From Methanobacteriota archaeon (lineage in GTDB: Archaea; Thermoplasmatota; DTKX01; GCA-020343715): 8,571 nucleotides of DNA. The translations under genes were made by a program, and so were the position numbers. The stretch is from NCBI GenBank assembly GCA_030597775.1, contig JAUVRF010000053.1:1-8571 (forward strand). Direction: 5' to 3'. Under the pieces are notes generated by a model. That model was not told the DNA's origin and ran no database searches. It saw only the letters and a list, made by a program, of their open reading frames with translations. Of this stretch, positions 1 through 5,933 are shown one piece after another; the first letter of the stretch is position 1, and the number at the start of each line of letters is the position of its first letter.

Positions 1-165
1 AAGAAGGCCGCCCACAAGAAGACCGAGGTCAAGAAGGCCGCCCCCAAGAGGACCGAGGACAAGAAGGCCGCCCCCAAGAGGACCGTGGCCAAGAAGGACG
101 CCCCCAAGAAGACCGAGGCCAAGAAGGACGCCCCCAAGAAGGACGCCCCCAAGAAGACCGAGGCC
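1..165 (+). repeat. 30-nt tandem repeat encoding the uL4 N-terminal tail
   Basis: Five near-identical 30-nt units lie at 1-30, 31-60, 61-90, 91-120 and 136-165, with a half unit at 121-135. Each encodes a ten-residue motif of the form KKAAPKRTED or KKDAPKKTEA. The units use almost the same codons, which points to recent expansion by slippage or unequal recombination rather than old, selected amino-acid similarity. The array is in frame with uL4 and probably extends left of the window. Confidence 0.9.
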
Positions 166-1020
166 AAGAAGACGACCTCGAAGGGGTCCACCGCCGGGAA
201 GAAGAAGGGGAAGAAGTTCGAATACGACGGACCGACCTCCGATGTCAAGGTCAACGTGTACAGTATCAAGGGCAAGAAGAAGGGCAAGATCAACCTGCCC
301 AAGGCGTTCGATACCGAGATCAGGACCGACCTTATCCGCAACGCGGTCACCGCTGCCCGCGCGAACCGCCGTCAACCCTACGGGCCTGGCCTGAGGGCCG
401 GCTTCCGCCACTCCGTCGAGATGTGGGGCAAGGGTCGTGGCGTCTCCCGTGTCCAGCGTATCAAGGGCGAGAGGCGCGGCGCCCAGTCCCCCGGGACCGT
501 GGGAGGCCGAAAGGCCCACCCACCGAAGGTGGCGAAGAAGTGGTCCAAGAAGATGAACACCAAGGAGAAGCATCTGGCCCGGATGTCAGCCCTGTCAGCA
601 GTGGGCCAGAAGGATATGGTCGAGGCCCGTGGACACAAGTTCGACGAGGACCTGACCGTTCCCGTTATCTTGGAGGAGTCCTTCGAACGCCTCCACGAGG
701 AAACGGAGGATGGCCACACCAAGGCAATGGTAGATGTTCTGGAGGACGTGGGCGTTTACGACGACGTCGTCCGTGCCCAGGAGGGCCGCCACCAGAGGGC
801 AGGCCACGGCAAGATGCGCGGAAGGCGCTTCCGGACCCCCAAATCCCTCCTCGTCGTCGTGGACGACCTGGAGTCAATGCGACCCTTCTTCAGGGACCTT
901 CCAGGCGTCGAGGTGGTATCCCCCGACCAGCTGAACACCGAGCGGCTCGCCCCCGGAGGCGACCCCGGTCGACTGACCCTCATCACCATTCAGGCCCTCG
1001 AACGCATGATGGAGTGGTAG
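1..1020 (+). CDS. rpl4: Ribosomal protein uL4 (archaeal L4/L1e), 5' end outside window
   Basis: uL4 of the large subunit, which binds 23S rRNA and sends a long loop into the wall of the exit tunnel. The frame is open from base 1 to the TAG at 1018-1020. Codons 1-55 are a Lys/Ala/Pro/Thr/Glu repeat leader. The conserved core starts near codon 82 (VKVNVYSIKG). It includes the basic tunnel-loop segment with WGKGRG at codons 142-147 and GRKAHPPK at 169-176. The C-terminal globular part ends in ALERMMEW. A GTG at 85 would give a 311-residue protein, but it lies mid-repeat with no convincing ribosome binding site, and the same repeat continues unbroken to the left edge. I therefore treat the gene as 5'-partial with its true start upstream, where uL3 would be expected. 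uL23 follows after 3 nt. Identity is certain; only the start is unresolved. Confidence 0.95.
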   Translation, partial: KKAAHKKTEVKKAAPKRTEDKKAAPKRTVAKKDAPKKTEAKKDAPKKDAPKKTEAKKTTSKGSTAGKKKGKKFEYDGPTSDVKVNVYSIKGKKKGKINLPKAFDTEIRTDLIRNAVTAARANRRQPYGPGLRAGFRHSVEMWGKGRGVSRVQRIKGERRGAQSPGTVGGRKAHPPKVAKKWSKKMNTKEKHLARMSALSAVGQKDMVEARGHKFDEDLTVPVILEESFERLHEETEDGHTKAMVDVLEDVGVYDDVVRAQEGRHQRAGHGKMRGRRFRTPKSLLVVVDDLESMRPFFRDLPGVEVVSPDQLNTERLAPGGDPGRLTLITIQALERMMEW

Positions 1021-1023
1021 ACC

Positions 1024-1278
1024 ATGGACCCTTACAAGATCATTCAGCATCCGTTCGTCACCGAAAAGACGATGAACCTCCTGGGTGAGAACAAGCTGGA
1101 CTTCATCGTTCTGAGGACGGCGAACAAGACCCAGATCAGGGCGGCCGTCGAGATCCTGCTGGACGCGAAGGTCGTCACGGTCAGGACCTACATCGACAAG
1201 TCGGGCAAGCATGCGATCGTCAAGTTCGCGCCAGAGCACAACGTTGAGGACCTGGCGACCCGGATAGGAGTATTCTGA
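1024..1278 (+). CDS. rpl23: Ribosomal protein uL23
   Basis: An 84-residue uL23, the usual archaeal length. This large-subunit protein sits at the exit of the peptide tunnel and forms part of the docking site for SRP and other nascent-chain factors. Recognisable segments are the N-terminal IIQHPFVTEKT, the central NKTQIRAAVEILLDAKV and the C-terminal KFAPEHNVEDLATRIGVF. The ATG follows the uL4 stop by 3 nt. Its ribosome binding site (GGAGTGG, 1011-1017) lies inside the last codons of uL4, so translation is likely coupled. Nothing is unusual. Confidence 0.97.
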   Translation: MDPYKIIQHPFVTEKTMNLLGENKLDFIVLRTANKTQIRAAVEILLDAKVVTVRTYIDKSGKHAIVKFAPEHNVEDLATRIGVF

Positions 1279-1284
1279 GGTGAT
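1277..1284 (+). promoter_or_regulatory. Ribosome binding site of uL2, overlapping the uL23 stop
   Basis: GAGGTGAT is a strong match to the complement of the archaeal 16S 3' end and overlaps the TGA of uL23. Two ATGs follow: one abuts it at 1285 in the wrong frame, and one at 1289, four bases away, opens uL2. Protein similarity decides for 1289. Confidence 0.8.
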
Positions 1285-1288
1285 ATGA

Positions 1289-2002
1289 ATGGGAAAGCGA
1301 CTATTGCAGCAGCGGCGTGGGAAGAAGAGGTCGATATCACCCTCCCACAGGCACCGCGGCAACGTGGTCTACCCACCCGTGAACTCCGACGAGGGGATCG
1401 TGGAGGACCTCATACATGCACCCGGAAGGTCCACTCTCTTGGCCAGGGTCCGGTCCATGGGCCATGGCAAGACCCTGATGATCCCGGCAGAGGGTCTAAG
1501 GGTGGACCAGACCATCCGCATCGGCGAAGGTGCGAAGGCCGAGTCCGGCTCCGTTCTCCCTCTCAAGGCCATTCCCGTCGGGACCCACATATTCAACATC
1601 GAGTCCCGACCCGGCGATGGTGGCAAGTTCGTCCGCGCCGCCGGTCTGGGCGCCACCCTGGTGTCCGCAGGCGCGCGTCCGGTGGTCCAGCTACCATCGG
1701 GTCAGTTCAAGACCTTCGAGCCCGAGTGCCGTGCGACCATCGGCCGGACGGCAGGTGGCGGTCACAAGACCAAGCCCTTCGCGAAGGCAGGCAACAAGTT
1801 CCACTCGCTCAAGAGCAAGGCGGCCAAGTACCCCAGGGTACGCGGCGTCGCCATGAACGCGGTGGCCCACCCCCACGGCGGCGGTGGCCACCAGCACGTC
1901 GGCAGACCCTCCACGGTGTCCGCCAACGCGCCGCCCGGACGTAAGGTCGGGCGACTTTCACCGAAGAAGAAGCACAGAAAGGGCAAGAAGGGTAGGAGGT
2001 AG
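1289..2002 (+). CDS. rpl2: Ribosomal protein uL2
   Basis: uL2, 237 residues, the typical archaeal size. It is needed for subunit association and for the structure of the peptidyl-transferase region. The N-terminus MGKRLLQQRRGKK and the segment HRHRGNVVYP match archaeal L2. An SH3-like/KOW middle part carries AIPVGTHIFNIE. The hallmark MNAVAHPHGGGGHQH sits at residues 189-203 and contains the conserved histidine region next to the catalytic centre. The C-terminus is strongly basic (KKKHRKGKKGRR) and reaches into rRNA. The gene starts 10 nt after uL23 and ends 5 nt before uS19, whose AGGAGGT ribosome binding site (1994-2000) overlaps the uL2 end. Confidence 0.98.
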   Translation: MGKRLLQQRRGKKRSISPSHRHRGNVVYPPVNSDEGIVEDLIHAPGRSTLLARVRSMGHGKTLMIPAEGLRVDQTIRIGEGAKAESGSVLPLKAIPVGTHIFNIESRPGDGGKFVRAAGLGATLVSAGARPVVQLPSGQFKTFEPECRATIGRTAGGGHKTKPFAKAGNKFHSLKSKAAKYPRVRGVAMNAVAHPHGGGGHQHVGRPSTVSANAPPGRKVGRLSPKKKHRKGKKGRR

Positions 2003-2007
2003 GCAGC

Positions 2008-2475
2008 ATGGCCAGGAAGCGTAAGAAGTTCTCCTCCGCGAAAGCGGCCCGCAGGCGGTCGAGGAAGCGGAAGTCCACTATACTCGCCCGCGCGAAGAAG
2101 GAGTTCACCTACATGGGACACACCACCCCCGAACTCAAGGAGATGCCCATCTCGGAGTTCGCGGCGTTGGTGCCATCCCGTGTCAGGCGATCCATCGAGC
2201 GGGGCTGGACCCACGGCCAGGAGAAACTGTACAATGACATCAAGGCGGGCAGGCGCAAGGTCTACAGGACCCACGAGCGTGACACCGTCGTCCTGCCCCT
2301 CATGATCGACACGACGATAGGGGTCCACAACGGAAAGGAGTTCCGTGAGGTTACGATACAACCGGAGATGGTGGGCCACTTCCTGGGCGAGTTCGCGCTC
2401 ACCCGGACCGAGGTCAAGCACACCGGTCCTGGCGTCGGTGCGACCCGGTCGTCCAAGTACCTTCCGTTGAAGTAG
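2008..2475 (+). CDS. rps19: Ribosomal protein uS19
   Basis: uS19, 155 residues, a small-subunit head protein near the A-site finger contact. Archaeal forms have an N-terminal extension that bacterial S19 lacks. Here that part is very basic (residues 1-30, ending ILARAKKEF), followed by an archaeal-type segment with TYMGHTTPELKEM. The conserved core holds RRSIERG, a block with RTHERDTVVLPLMI, and GVHNGKEF near residues 105-112. The C-terminus has the usual FALTRTEVKHTGPGVGAT. The start is the ATG 7 nt after AGGAGGT; the next gene begins after 10 nt. Confidence 0.97.
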   Translation: MARKRKKFSSAKAARRRSRKRKSTILARAKKEFTYMGHTTPELKEMPISEFAALVPSRVRRSIERGWTHGQEKLYNDIKAGRRKVYRTHERDTVVLPLMIDTTIGVHNGKEFREVTIQPEMVGHFLGEFALTRTEVKHTGPGVGATRSSKYLPLK

Positions 2476-2485
2476 GGTGATGTAA

Positions 2486-2944
2486 ATGGTAGGATACACT
2501 CAGGACATCGACACGGAAATCTCCGCCCGAGCCATCGGTCGAGAGCTCCCGATCTCCCCACGCCACTCCGTGATCATATGTCAGCACATCCGTGGCTGGC
2601 GCCTGGAGAGGGCAAAGGACTTCCTCGCCGAGGTCATCAAGATCAAGGCCCCCGTGCCCGACACCCGCTACGGTGGTTCAGGCCACCGCCGGGGCAAGGT
2701 CGGACCCGGAAGGTTCCCCGAGAAGGCGGCCCGATCGATCCTCAAGGTGCTGCAGGGTGCAGAGGCCAACGCAGAGTACAAGGGCCTGTCGACCGAGGAG
2801 ATGATCATCGCCCACATAGCAGCCCATCGCGGCCGTTCCTGGGAGGGACGCTTCCCCCGGGCCCGCGGCAGGGCCACCCCCAAGATGAGGGAGACCGTGA
2901 ACGTCGAGATCATACTCCGTGAAGTGGAGGAGAGGGAGGACTGA
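2486..2944 (+). CDS. rpl22: Ribosomal protein uL22
   Basis: uL22, 152 residues, an exit-tunnel protein whose beta-hairpin forms the tunnel constriction together with uL4. Diagnostic segments are ELPISPRHSVIICQHIRG near the N-terminus, the archaeal insert with GSGHRRGKVGPGRFPEKAA (GPGRFPEKAA at residues 73-82), the helix AEANAEYKG, and the hairpin end with GRATPKM at 128-134. The start is supported by GGGTGAT at 2475-2481 just upstream. The last codons (purine-rich, GGGAGGA at 2934-2940) serve as the ribosome binding site for uS3, whose ATG comes 2 nt after the stop. Confidence 0.97.
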   Translation: MVGYTQDIDTEISARAIGRELPISPRHSVIICQHIRGWRLERAKDFLAEVIKIKAPVPDTRYGGSGHRRGKVGPGRFPEKAARSILKVLQGAEANAEYKGLSTEEMIIAHIAAHRGRSWEGRFPRARGRATPKMRETVNVEIILREVEERED

Positions 2945-2946
2945 AG

Positions 2947-3900
2947 ATGTCTTCCGAGCGCAAGTTCATCAAGGAGAGCATCCGAAGGCAGTTGCTCAAG
3001 GAGCACCTGTTCCGGGAGACCCAACGCGCCGGCTTCGGCGGCCTGTCCGTCGCCCGGACGCCCCTTGGCACCCACATATCCCTGATCGCCGAACGGCCAG
3101 GCATGGTCATCGGACGCAGGGGTGCCACCATCAACCGTCTCACCGACGAGGTGGAGAACATCTTCGGCTTCGACAATCCCCAGATCGAGGTCCAGGAGGC
3201 CCAGGTGCCCGCACTCAACCCTGGCATCATGGCACAGAAGCTATCCATCGCCCTGGAGAAGGGATGGCACTTCCGTCGCGCTGGCCACTCCACCGTGATG
3301 CGCATCATGGACGCGGGTGCCCGCGGATGCCAGGTGGAGATCTCCGGAAAGCTCACGGGCGACCGTCACCGCACCGTCAAGTTCCGGCAGGGCCACATCA
3401 AGTACTGTGGCGAGCCCAAGCATCAGTGGATGCGGGTGGCCATCACCACGGCGGCCAAGAAGAGCGGTGTGCTGGGCCTCAAGGTCCTCATCATGGACCC
3501 CGACGCCAAGCTACCCGACGAGATCGAGCTGCTTCCACCCGAGGAGCTCACCGATGTGTTCGAGGAGTACGGCGAGGGCGATGCGCCCGAGGGTCCCTAC
3601 AGGCCCCCCGAGGACCAGGACGACGAGGCCCTGGACGACGAGGCCCTGGACGACGAGGCCCTCGACAAGATCGTGGAGGTCGACGCCGCCGCCGCGGCGG
3701 AGGGCGACGTGCCCAAGGGACCCGCCGAGGGCGAGACCGTAGATGCCAAGGAGGAGGCCAAGCCCGAGGAGAAGAAGCCCAAGGCCAAGAAGGCTCCAGC
3801 CAAGAAGAAGGAGGAGCCCAAGGCCGAGGCCGGACCCGCCCCGGAGCCCGAGGCGAAGACCGAACCCGAGGCACCTGCCGAGACCAAGAAGGAGTCCTGA
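2947..3900 (+). CDS. rps3: Ribosomal protein uS3 with long charged C-terminal extension
   Basis: uS3, 317 residues, a small-subunit head protein at the mRNA entry channel. Residues 1 to about 195 are the conserved protein. An N-terminal type II KH domain carries the GxxG loop GRRG at 56-59 inside MVIGRRGATINRL. The second alpha/beta domain includes GHSTVMRIMDAGARG and the segment VKFRQGHIKYCGEP. The remaining ~120 residues go well beyond the archaeal length I would expect (roughly 200-260). They form first an acidic stretch with a triple DDEAL repeat at 225-239, then an Ala/Glu linker, then a Lys/Pro/Ala block (KKPKAKKAPAKKK) ending ETKKES. The tail keeps the local codon bias and shows no frameshift. 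uL29 follows after 6 nt. Confidence 0.97.
   Translation: MSSERKFIKESIRRQLLKEHLFRETQRAGFGGLSVARTPLGTHISLIAERPGMVIGRRGATINRLTDEVENIFGFDNPQIEVQEAQVPALNPGIMAQKLSIALEKGWHFRRAGHSTVMRIMDAGARGCQVEISGKLTGDRHRTVKFRQGHIKYCGEPKHQWMRVAITTAAKKSGVLGLKVLIMDPDAKLPDEIELLPPEELTDVFEEYGEGDAPEGPYRPPEDQDDEALDDEALDDEALDKIVEVDAAAAAEGDVPKGPAEGETVDAKEEAKPEEKKPKAKKAPAKKKEEPKAEAGPAPEPEAKTEPEAPAETKKES
3619..3663 (+). repeat. Triple 15-nt tandem repeat in the uS3 tail
   Basis: Three head-to-tail copies of GACGACGAGGCCCTG are present; the third ends CTC instead of CTG. They encode DDEAL three times, at uS3 residues 225-239. Near-identity at the DNA level suggests recent duplication. Confidence 0.9.
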
Positions 3901-3906
3901 TCTCAA

Positions 3907-4110
3907 ATGACGCTTCCCAAACCCAAGGAGATCCGTGAAATGAGCCCCGAGGAGAGGGCCAAGAACATGGTCGATCTCAAGGAGGAACTGATGCGGGAGC
4001 GAGGGATGGCCGCCATGGGCGGAGCACCCACCAGCCCCGGTAAGATCCGGTCCCTAAGGCGCACGATATCGCGATACATCACCATCATGAAGGAGGAAGG
4101 CGAGGCTTAA
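3907..4110 (+). CDS. rpl29: Ribosomal protein uL29
   Basis: uL29, 67 residues, normal length. It is a small two-helix protein next to uL23 at the tunnel exit. The sequence has the expected pattern: IREMSPEERAKNMVDLKEELMRER as helix one, a Gly/Pro turn (GGAPTSPGKIR), then helix two beginning LRRTISRYITIM. The ATG is 6 nt after the uS3 stop, with only a weak upstream GGAG (3891-3894). The TAA stop shares its last A with the ATG of aIF1, a one-base overlap that implies translational coupling. Confidence 0.93.
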   Translation: MTLPKPKEIREMSPEERAKNMVDLKEELMRERGMAAMGGAPTSPGKIRSLRRTISRYITIMKEEGEA

Positions 4111-4409
4111 TGGCTGAGATCTGCAGCGTATGCGGTTTGCCGAAGGAGTTGTGCGTCTGCGAGGAGATCGCACGAGAGCAACAGGAGATCAACATCTACA
4201 CAGTGTCCAGGAGGTACGGGAAATTGGTGACGATCGTCGAAGGCATCGACAGCAACGACATCGACCTGGAGGACCTGGGCAAGAAGTTGAAGACCGCCTG
4301 TGCTGCTGGTGGAACGGTTAAGGACGACAGGATAGAGCTCCAAGGGGACCACAAGCGGCGAGTGAAGAAGGTCCTCAACGAAATGGGGTTCAATGTAGAG
4401 GGGAAATGA
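4110..4409 (+). CDS. Translation initiation factor aIF1 (SUI1 family)
   Basis: Archaeal aIF1, 99 residues. This SUI1-fold protein binds the 30S subunit near the P site and rejects wrong start codons. The N-terminus has the archaeal zinc-knuckle-like pattern C5-x2-C8 and C15-x-C17 within CSVCGLPKELCVCEEIA. The SUI1 core follows, with YGKLVTIVEGID, the segment LGKKLKTACAAGGTVKDD around residues 54-71, and a C-terminal helix in which VKKVLNEMGF is visible. Its location between uL29 and Rnp1 is the usual euryarchaeal arrangement. Start and stop overlap the neighbours by 1 and 4 nt. The four cysteines are seen; zinc binding is inferred from the family. Confidence 0.95.
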   Translation: MAEICSVCGLPKELCVCEEIAREQQEINIYTVSRRYGKLVTIVEGIDSNDIDLEDLGKKLKTACAAGGTVKDDRIELQGDHKRRVKKVLNEMGFNVEGK

Positions 4410-4696
4410 GGAACAAAGAGAACCTGCACATGCACGAGCTGACTGGCCTTCGGGTCCGGGTCGTGCTGGCAACCGACGGAGGAATGATAGGTATGGAAGG
4501 TACCGTGATGAACGAGACCCGCGAAACCCTCGTGATCGAGGATGGACATGAGAGGATCGTACCCAAGCGTGGGACGACCTTCGAGTTCACCCTCGAAGAT
4601 GGCAGCACCTCGGTGCTGGAGGGGGACGCCATCGCCTATCGTCCAGAGGACCGCATCAAGCGGGCTGGTGATAACCGCCGCCGGAGCAGGGGATAG
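4406..4696 (+). CDS. rnp1: Ribonuclease P protein component 1 (Rpp29/Pop4, aRnp1)
   Basis: Archaeal RNase P protein 1, 96 residues, within the normal family range. In archaea this Sm-like beta-barrel protein pairs with Rpp21 (Rnp4) on the specificity domain of RNase P RNA and helps mature tRNA 5' ends. The family pattern is clear: NLHMHELTGLRVRVVLATD, GMEGTVMNETRETLVIED, HERIVPKRGTTFEFTL and VLEGDAIAYRPEDRIKR, then a basic tail (NRRRSRG). The start at 4406 overlaps the aIF1 stop in an ATGA, and the family usually has residues before the HEL motif, so I prefer it over the internal ATG at 4430. It is followed by the only real intergenic gap in the window. Confidence 0.93.
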   Translation: MRNKENLHMHELTGLRVRVVLATDGGMIGMEGTVMNETRETLVIEDGHERIVPKRGTTFEFTLEDGSTSVLEGDAIAYRPEDRIKRAGDNRRRSRG

Positions 4697-4703
4697 AACG
4701 TAA

Positions 4704-4739
4704 TGATATTCGCGGGCCGCCAAAGGCCGGCCCGCATCA
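4704..4739 (+). other. GC-rich RNA hairpin between rnp1 and uS17
   Basis: The stem GCGGGCC (4712-4718) pairs perfectly with GGCCCGC (4729-4735). Inside it, GCC (4719-4721) can pair with GGC (4725-4727) around an AAA loop, with C4728 bulged. Alternatively an eight-pair stem 4712-4719/4728-4735 forms with an eight-base loop. Outside, TGAT (4704-4707) can pair with ATCA (4736-4739), leaving ATTC bulged. No T-run follows, so it is not a classic intrinsic terminator. Its role is unknown; processing, attenuation or transcript stability are possible. Confidence 0.6.
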
Positions 4740-4748
4740 CAACACAAT

Positions 4749-4757
4749 GGAGTGGAT
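4749..4757 (+). promoter_or_regulatory. Ribosome binding site deciding the uS17 start
   Basis: GGAGTGGAT resembles the consensus GGAGGTGAT and sits just before the ATG at 4761. It overlaps an in-frame GTG at 4752, so that GTG cannot use it. The start is therefore 4761. Confidence 0.65.
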
Positions 4758-4760
4758 CCA

Positions 4761-5120
4761 ATGGCAAAGGCCAAAACGGCCAAGAACGCGACCGACGCCC
4801 GGGACATCGGGCTCGAGATCGACCCACCAGCGAGGGTTTGCGAAGACCCCAAGTGCCCCTTCCACGGGAATCTGCCCGTGCGAGGAGCGCTGATCGAGGG
4901 TATCGTCAGCTCTGCTAAGATGATGGGGACCGTAGTCGTAAAGCGGGAGAGGAGGGTGTTCGTGACCAAGTACGAGCGATTCAAGAGGGTAACTCACAAG
5001 TACTCCGCCCACAACCCGCCGTGCCTCTCCGCCAAGGAGGGGGACAACGTCACCATCGCCGAATGCAGGCCCCTCAGCAAGACAGTGAACTTCGTCGTGG
5101 TCAAGGTGCCCGAGGAGTGA
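4761..5120 (+). CDS. rps17: Ribosomal protein uS17
   Basis: uS17, 119 residues from the ATG at 4761, the usual archaeal size. It is an OB-fold protein that binds 16S rRNA and helps early small-subunit assembly. The archaeal N-terminal extension is present (ARDIGLEIDPPARVCEDPKCPFHGNLPVRG is the region just before and entering the barrel, best recognised by CEDPKCPFHG). The OB core follows with GIVSSAKMMGTVVVKRER, YERFKRVTHKYSAHNPP, and a segment carrying EGDNVTIAECRPLSKT, ending FVVVKVPEE. An in-frame GTG at 4752 would add MDP but lies within the ribosome binding site. uL14 follows after 13 nt. Confidence 0.96.
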   Translation: MAKAKTAKNATDARDIGLEIDPPARVCEDPKCPFHGNLPVRGALIEGIVSSAKMMGTVVVKRERRVFVTKYERFKRVTHKYSAHNPPCLSAKEGDNVTIAECRPLSKTVNFVVVKVPEE

Positions 5121-5133
5121 GGAGGCGTTCATA

Positions 5134-5532
5134 ATGAAGGGAATTCCGGGAAGGATCACCAGGGGGCTGCCCAAGGGGGCCCGCCTCACATGCGCCGACA
5201 ACACCGGCGCCAAGGTGGTTGAGATCGTCGAGGTACCGAAGTACCACGGGACCCGCAGGCGAATCCCCAGCGCTGGGGTGGGCGACCTGCTGGTCATATC
5301 CGTGAAGAAGGGCACCCCCGAGCTACGCAACCAGCTGATGAACGCCGTCATCATCCGACAGAGGCGTCCCTACCGTCGTCCCGACGGGACCTGGGTCTCC
5401 TTCGAGGACAACGCGGTGGTCATCACCACCGACAAGGGGGACATCAAGGGTACCGACATCAAGGGACCCGTCGCCAAGGAGGCGGCGGCGCGCTGGTCCC
5501 AGATCGCCGCGAAGGCATCCATGATTGTGTGA
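5134..5532 (+). CDS. rpl14: Ribosomal protein uL14
   Basis: uL14, 132 residues, normal for archaea. It sits on the subunit interface of the large subunit and forms an intersubunit bridge; it is also where anti-association factors bind. Recognisable parts are LTCADNTGAKVVEIVEV, the RRRIPSAGVGDLLVISVKKG core, AVIIRQRRPYRRPDGTW and the segment FEDNAVVI, then GTDIKGPVAKEAAARWSQIA at the C-terminus. GGAGG at 5121-5125 precedes the ATG by 8 nt, right after the uS17 stop. The stop is followed by the uL24 ribosome binding site. Confidence 0.98.
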   Translation: MKGIPGRITRGLPKGARLTCADNTGAKVVEIVEVPKYHGTRRRIPSAGVGDLLVISVKKGTPELRNQLMNAVIIRQRRPYRRPDGTWVSFEDNAVVITTDKGDIKGTDIKGPVAKEAAARWSQIAAKASMIV

Positions 5533-5537
5533 GGTGA
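5531..5537 (+). promoter_or_regulatory. Ribosome binding site deciding the uL24 start
   Basis: GAGGTGA overlaps the uL14 stop and lies 5 nt before the ATG at 5543. It argues against a longer reading from the in-frame GTG at 5525, which would start inside uL14 and add MCEVNK. Confidence 0.7.
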
Positions 5538-5542
5538 ACAAG

Positions 5543-5923
5543 ATGGCTACCAATCCCAAGAACAAAGTGTCATCGAGCCCTCGCAAGCAGAGGAAGGCAT
5601 ACTTCCAGGGCCCGCTACATGCCAAGAAGCGGACCATGAGGGCCCACGTCGCCGACGACCTGATGGAGAAGTTCGACATCTGGTCCGTCAGGGTGCACAA
5701 GGGAGATACCGTGAAGATCATGAGGGGCGGCTACGCCGGCCACACCGCCAAGGTGACCCATGTGGACATCAAGCGGAGGGTCATCTTCATCGAGAAGGTG
5801 ACCTCAGTGAAGTCGGATGGCAAGGAGACGGCCCGCCCGATACATCCGTCGAACGTGCTCGTGACCAAGCTGGACCTGACAGATCCGCTCAGGAAGATGA
5901 AGCTAGAGGGCAAAGCCAAGTGA
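5543..5923 (+). CDS. rpl24: Ribosomal protein uL24
   Basis: uL24, 126 residues from the ATG at 5543. It is an assembly-initiating large-subunit protein near the tunnel exit. After a basic N-terminus (SSPRKQRKAYFQGPLHAKK, the usual archaeal/eukaryotic lead-in) there is a KOW motif beginning HKGDTVKIMRGGYAGHTAKV at residue 52. The strand VIFIEKVTSVKSDGKE and the archaeal end HPSNVLVTKLDLTDPLRK follow. The start was chosen because of the good ribosome binding site at 5531-5537 and because family members begin close to this point. The gene is tightly spaced, 10 nt on each side. Confidence 0.96.
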   Translation: MATNPKNKVSSSPRKQRKAYFQGPLHAKKRTMRAHVADDLMEKFDIWSVRVHKGDTVKIMRGGYAGHTAKVTHVDIKRRVIFIEKVTSVKSDGKETARPIHPSNVLVTKLDLTDPLRKMKLEGKAK

Positions 5924-5933
5924 GGTTGATGTC

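Noticed and set aside
1..165. Tandem repeats as a CRISPR array
   Set aside because: There are no unique spacers; the units are contiguous and encode in-frame protein repeats of uL4.
1285..1944. 219-codon open frame starting directly after the uL2 ribosome binding site
   Set aside because: The frame is shifted relative to uL2; the translation is Arg/Gly/Pro-rich without any family signature, whereas the uL2 frame is conserved throughout.
3511..3906. Minus-strand leucine/glycine-rich open frame opposite the uS3 tail
   Set aside because: Antisense shadow of the Lys/Glu/Ala-rich tail in GC-rich DNA; no own start signal and no recognisable protein.
2919..3938. 339-codon plus-strand open frame overlapping uS3 in another frame
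   Set aside because: Composition is dominated by Arg, Gly, Pro and His, typical of a shifted frame in GC-rich coding DNA; uS3 fully explains the region.
4712..4740. Hairpin between rnp1 and uS17 as a rho-independent-type terminator
   Set aside because: The 3' side is ATCACAACACAATGG with no T-run, and archaeal termination relies mainly on T-runs; the downstream genes are clearly part of the same cluster.
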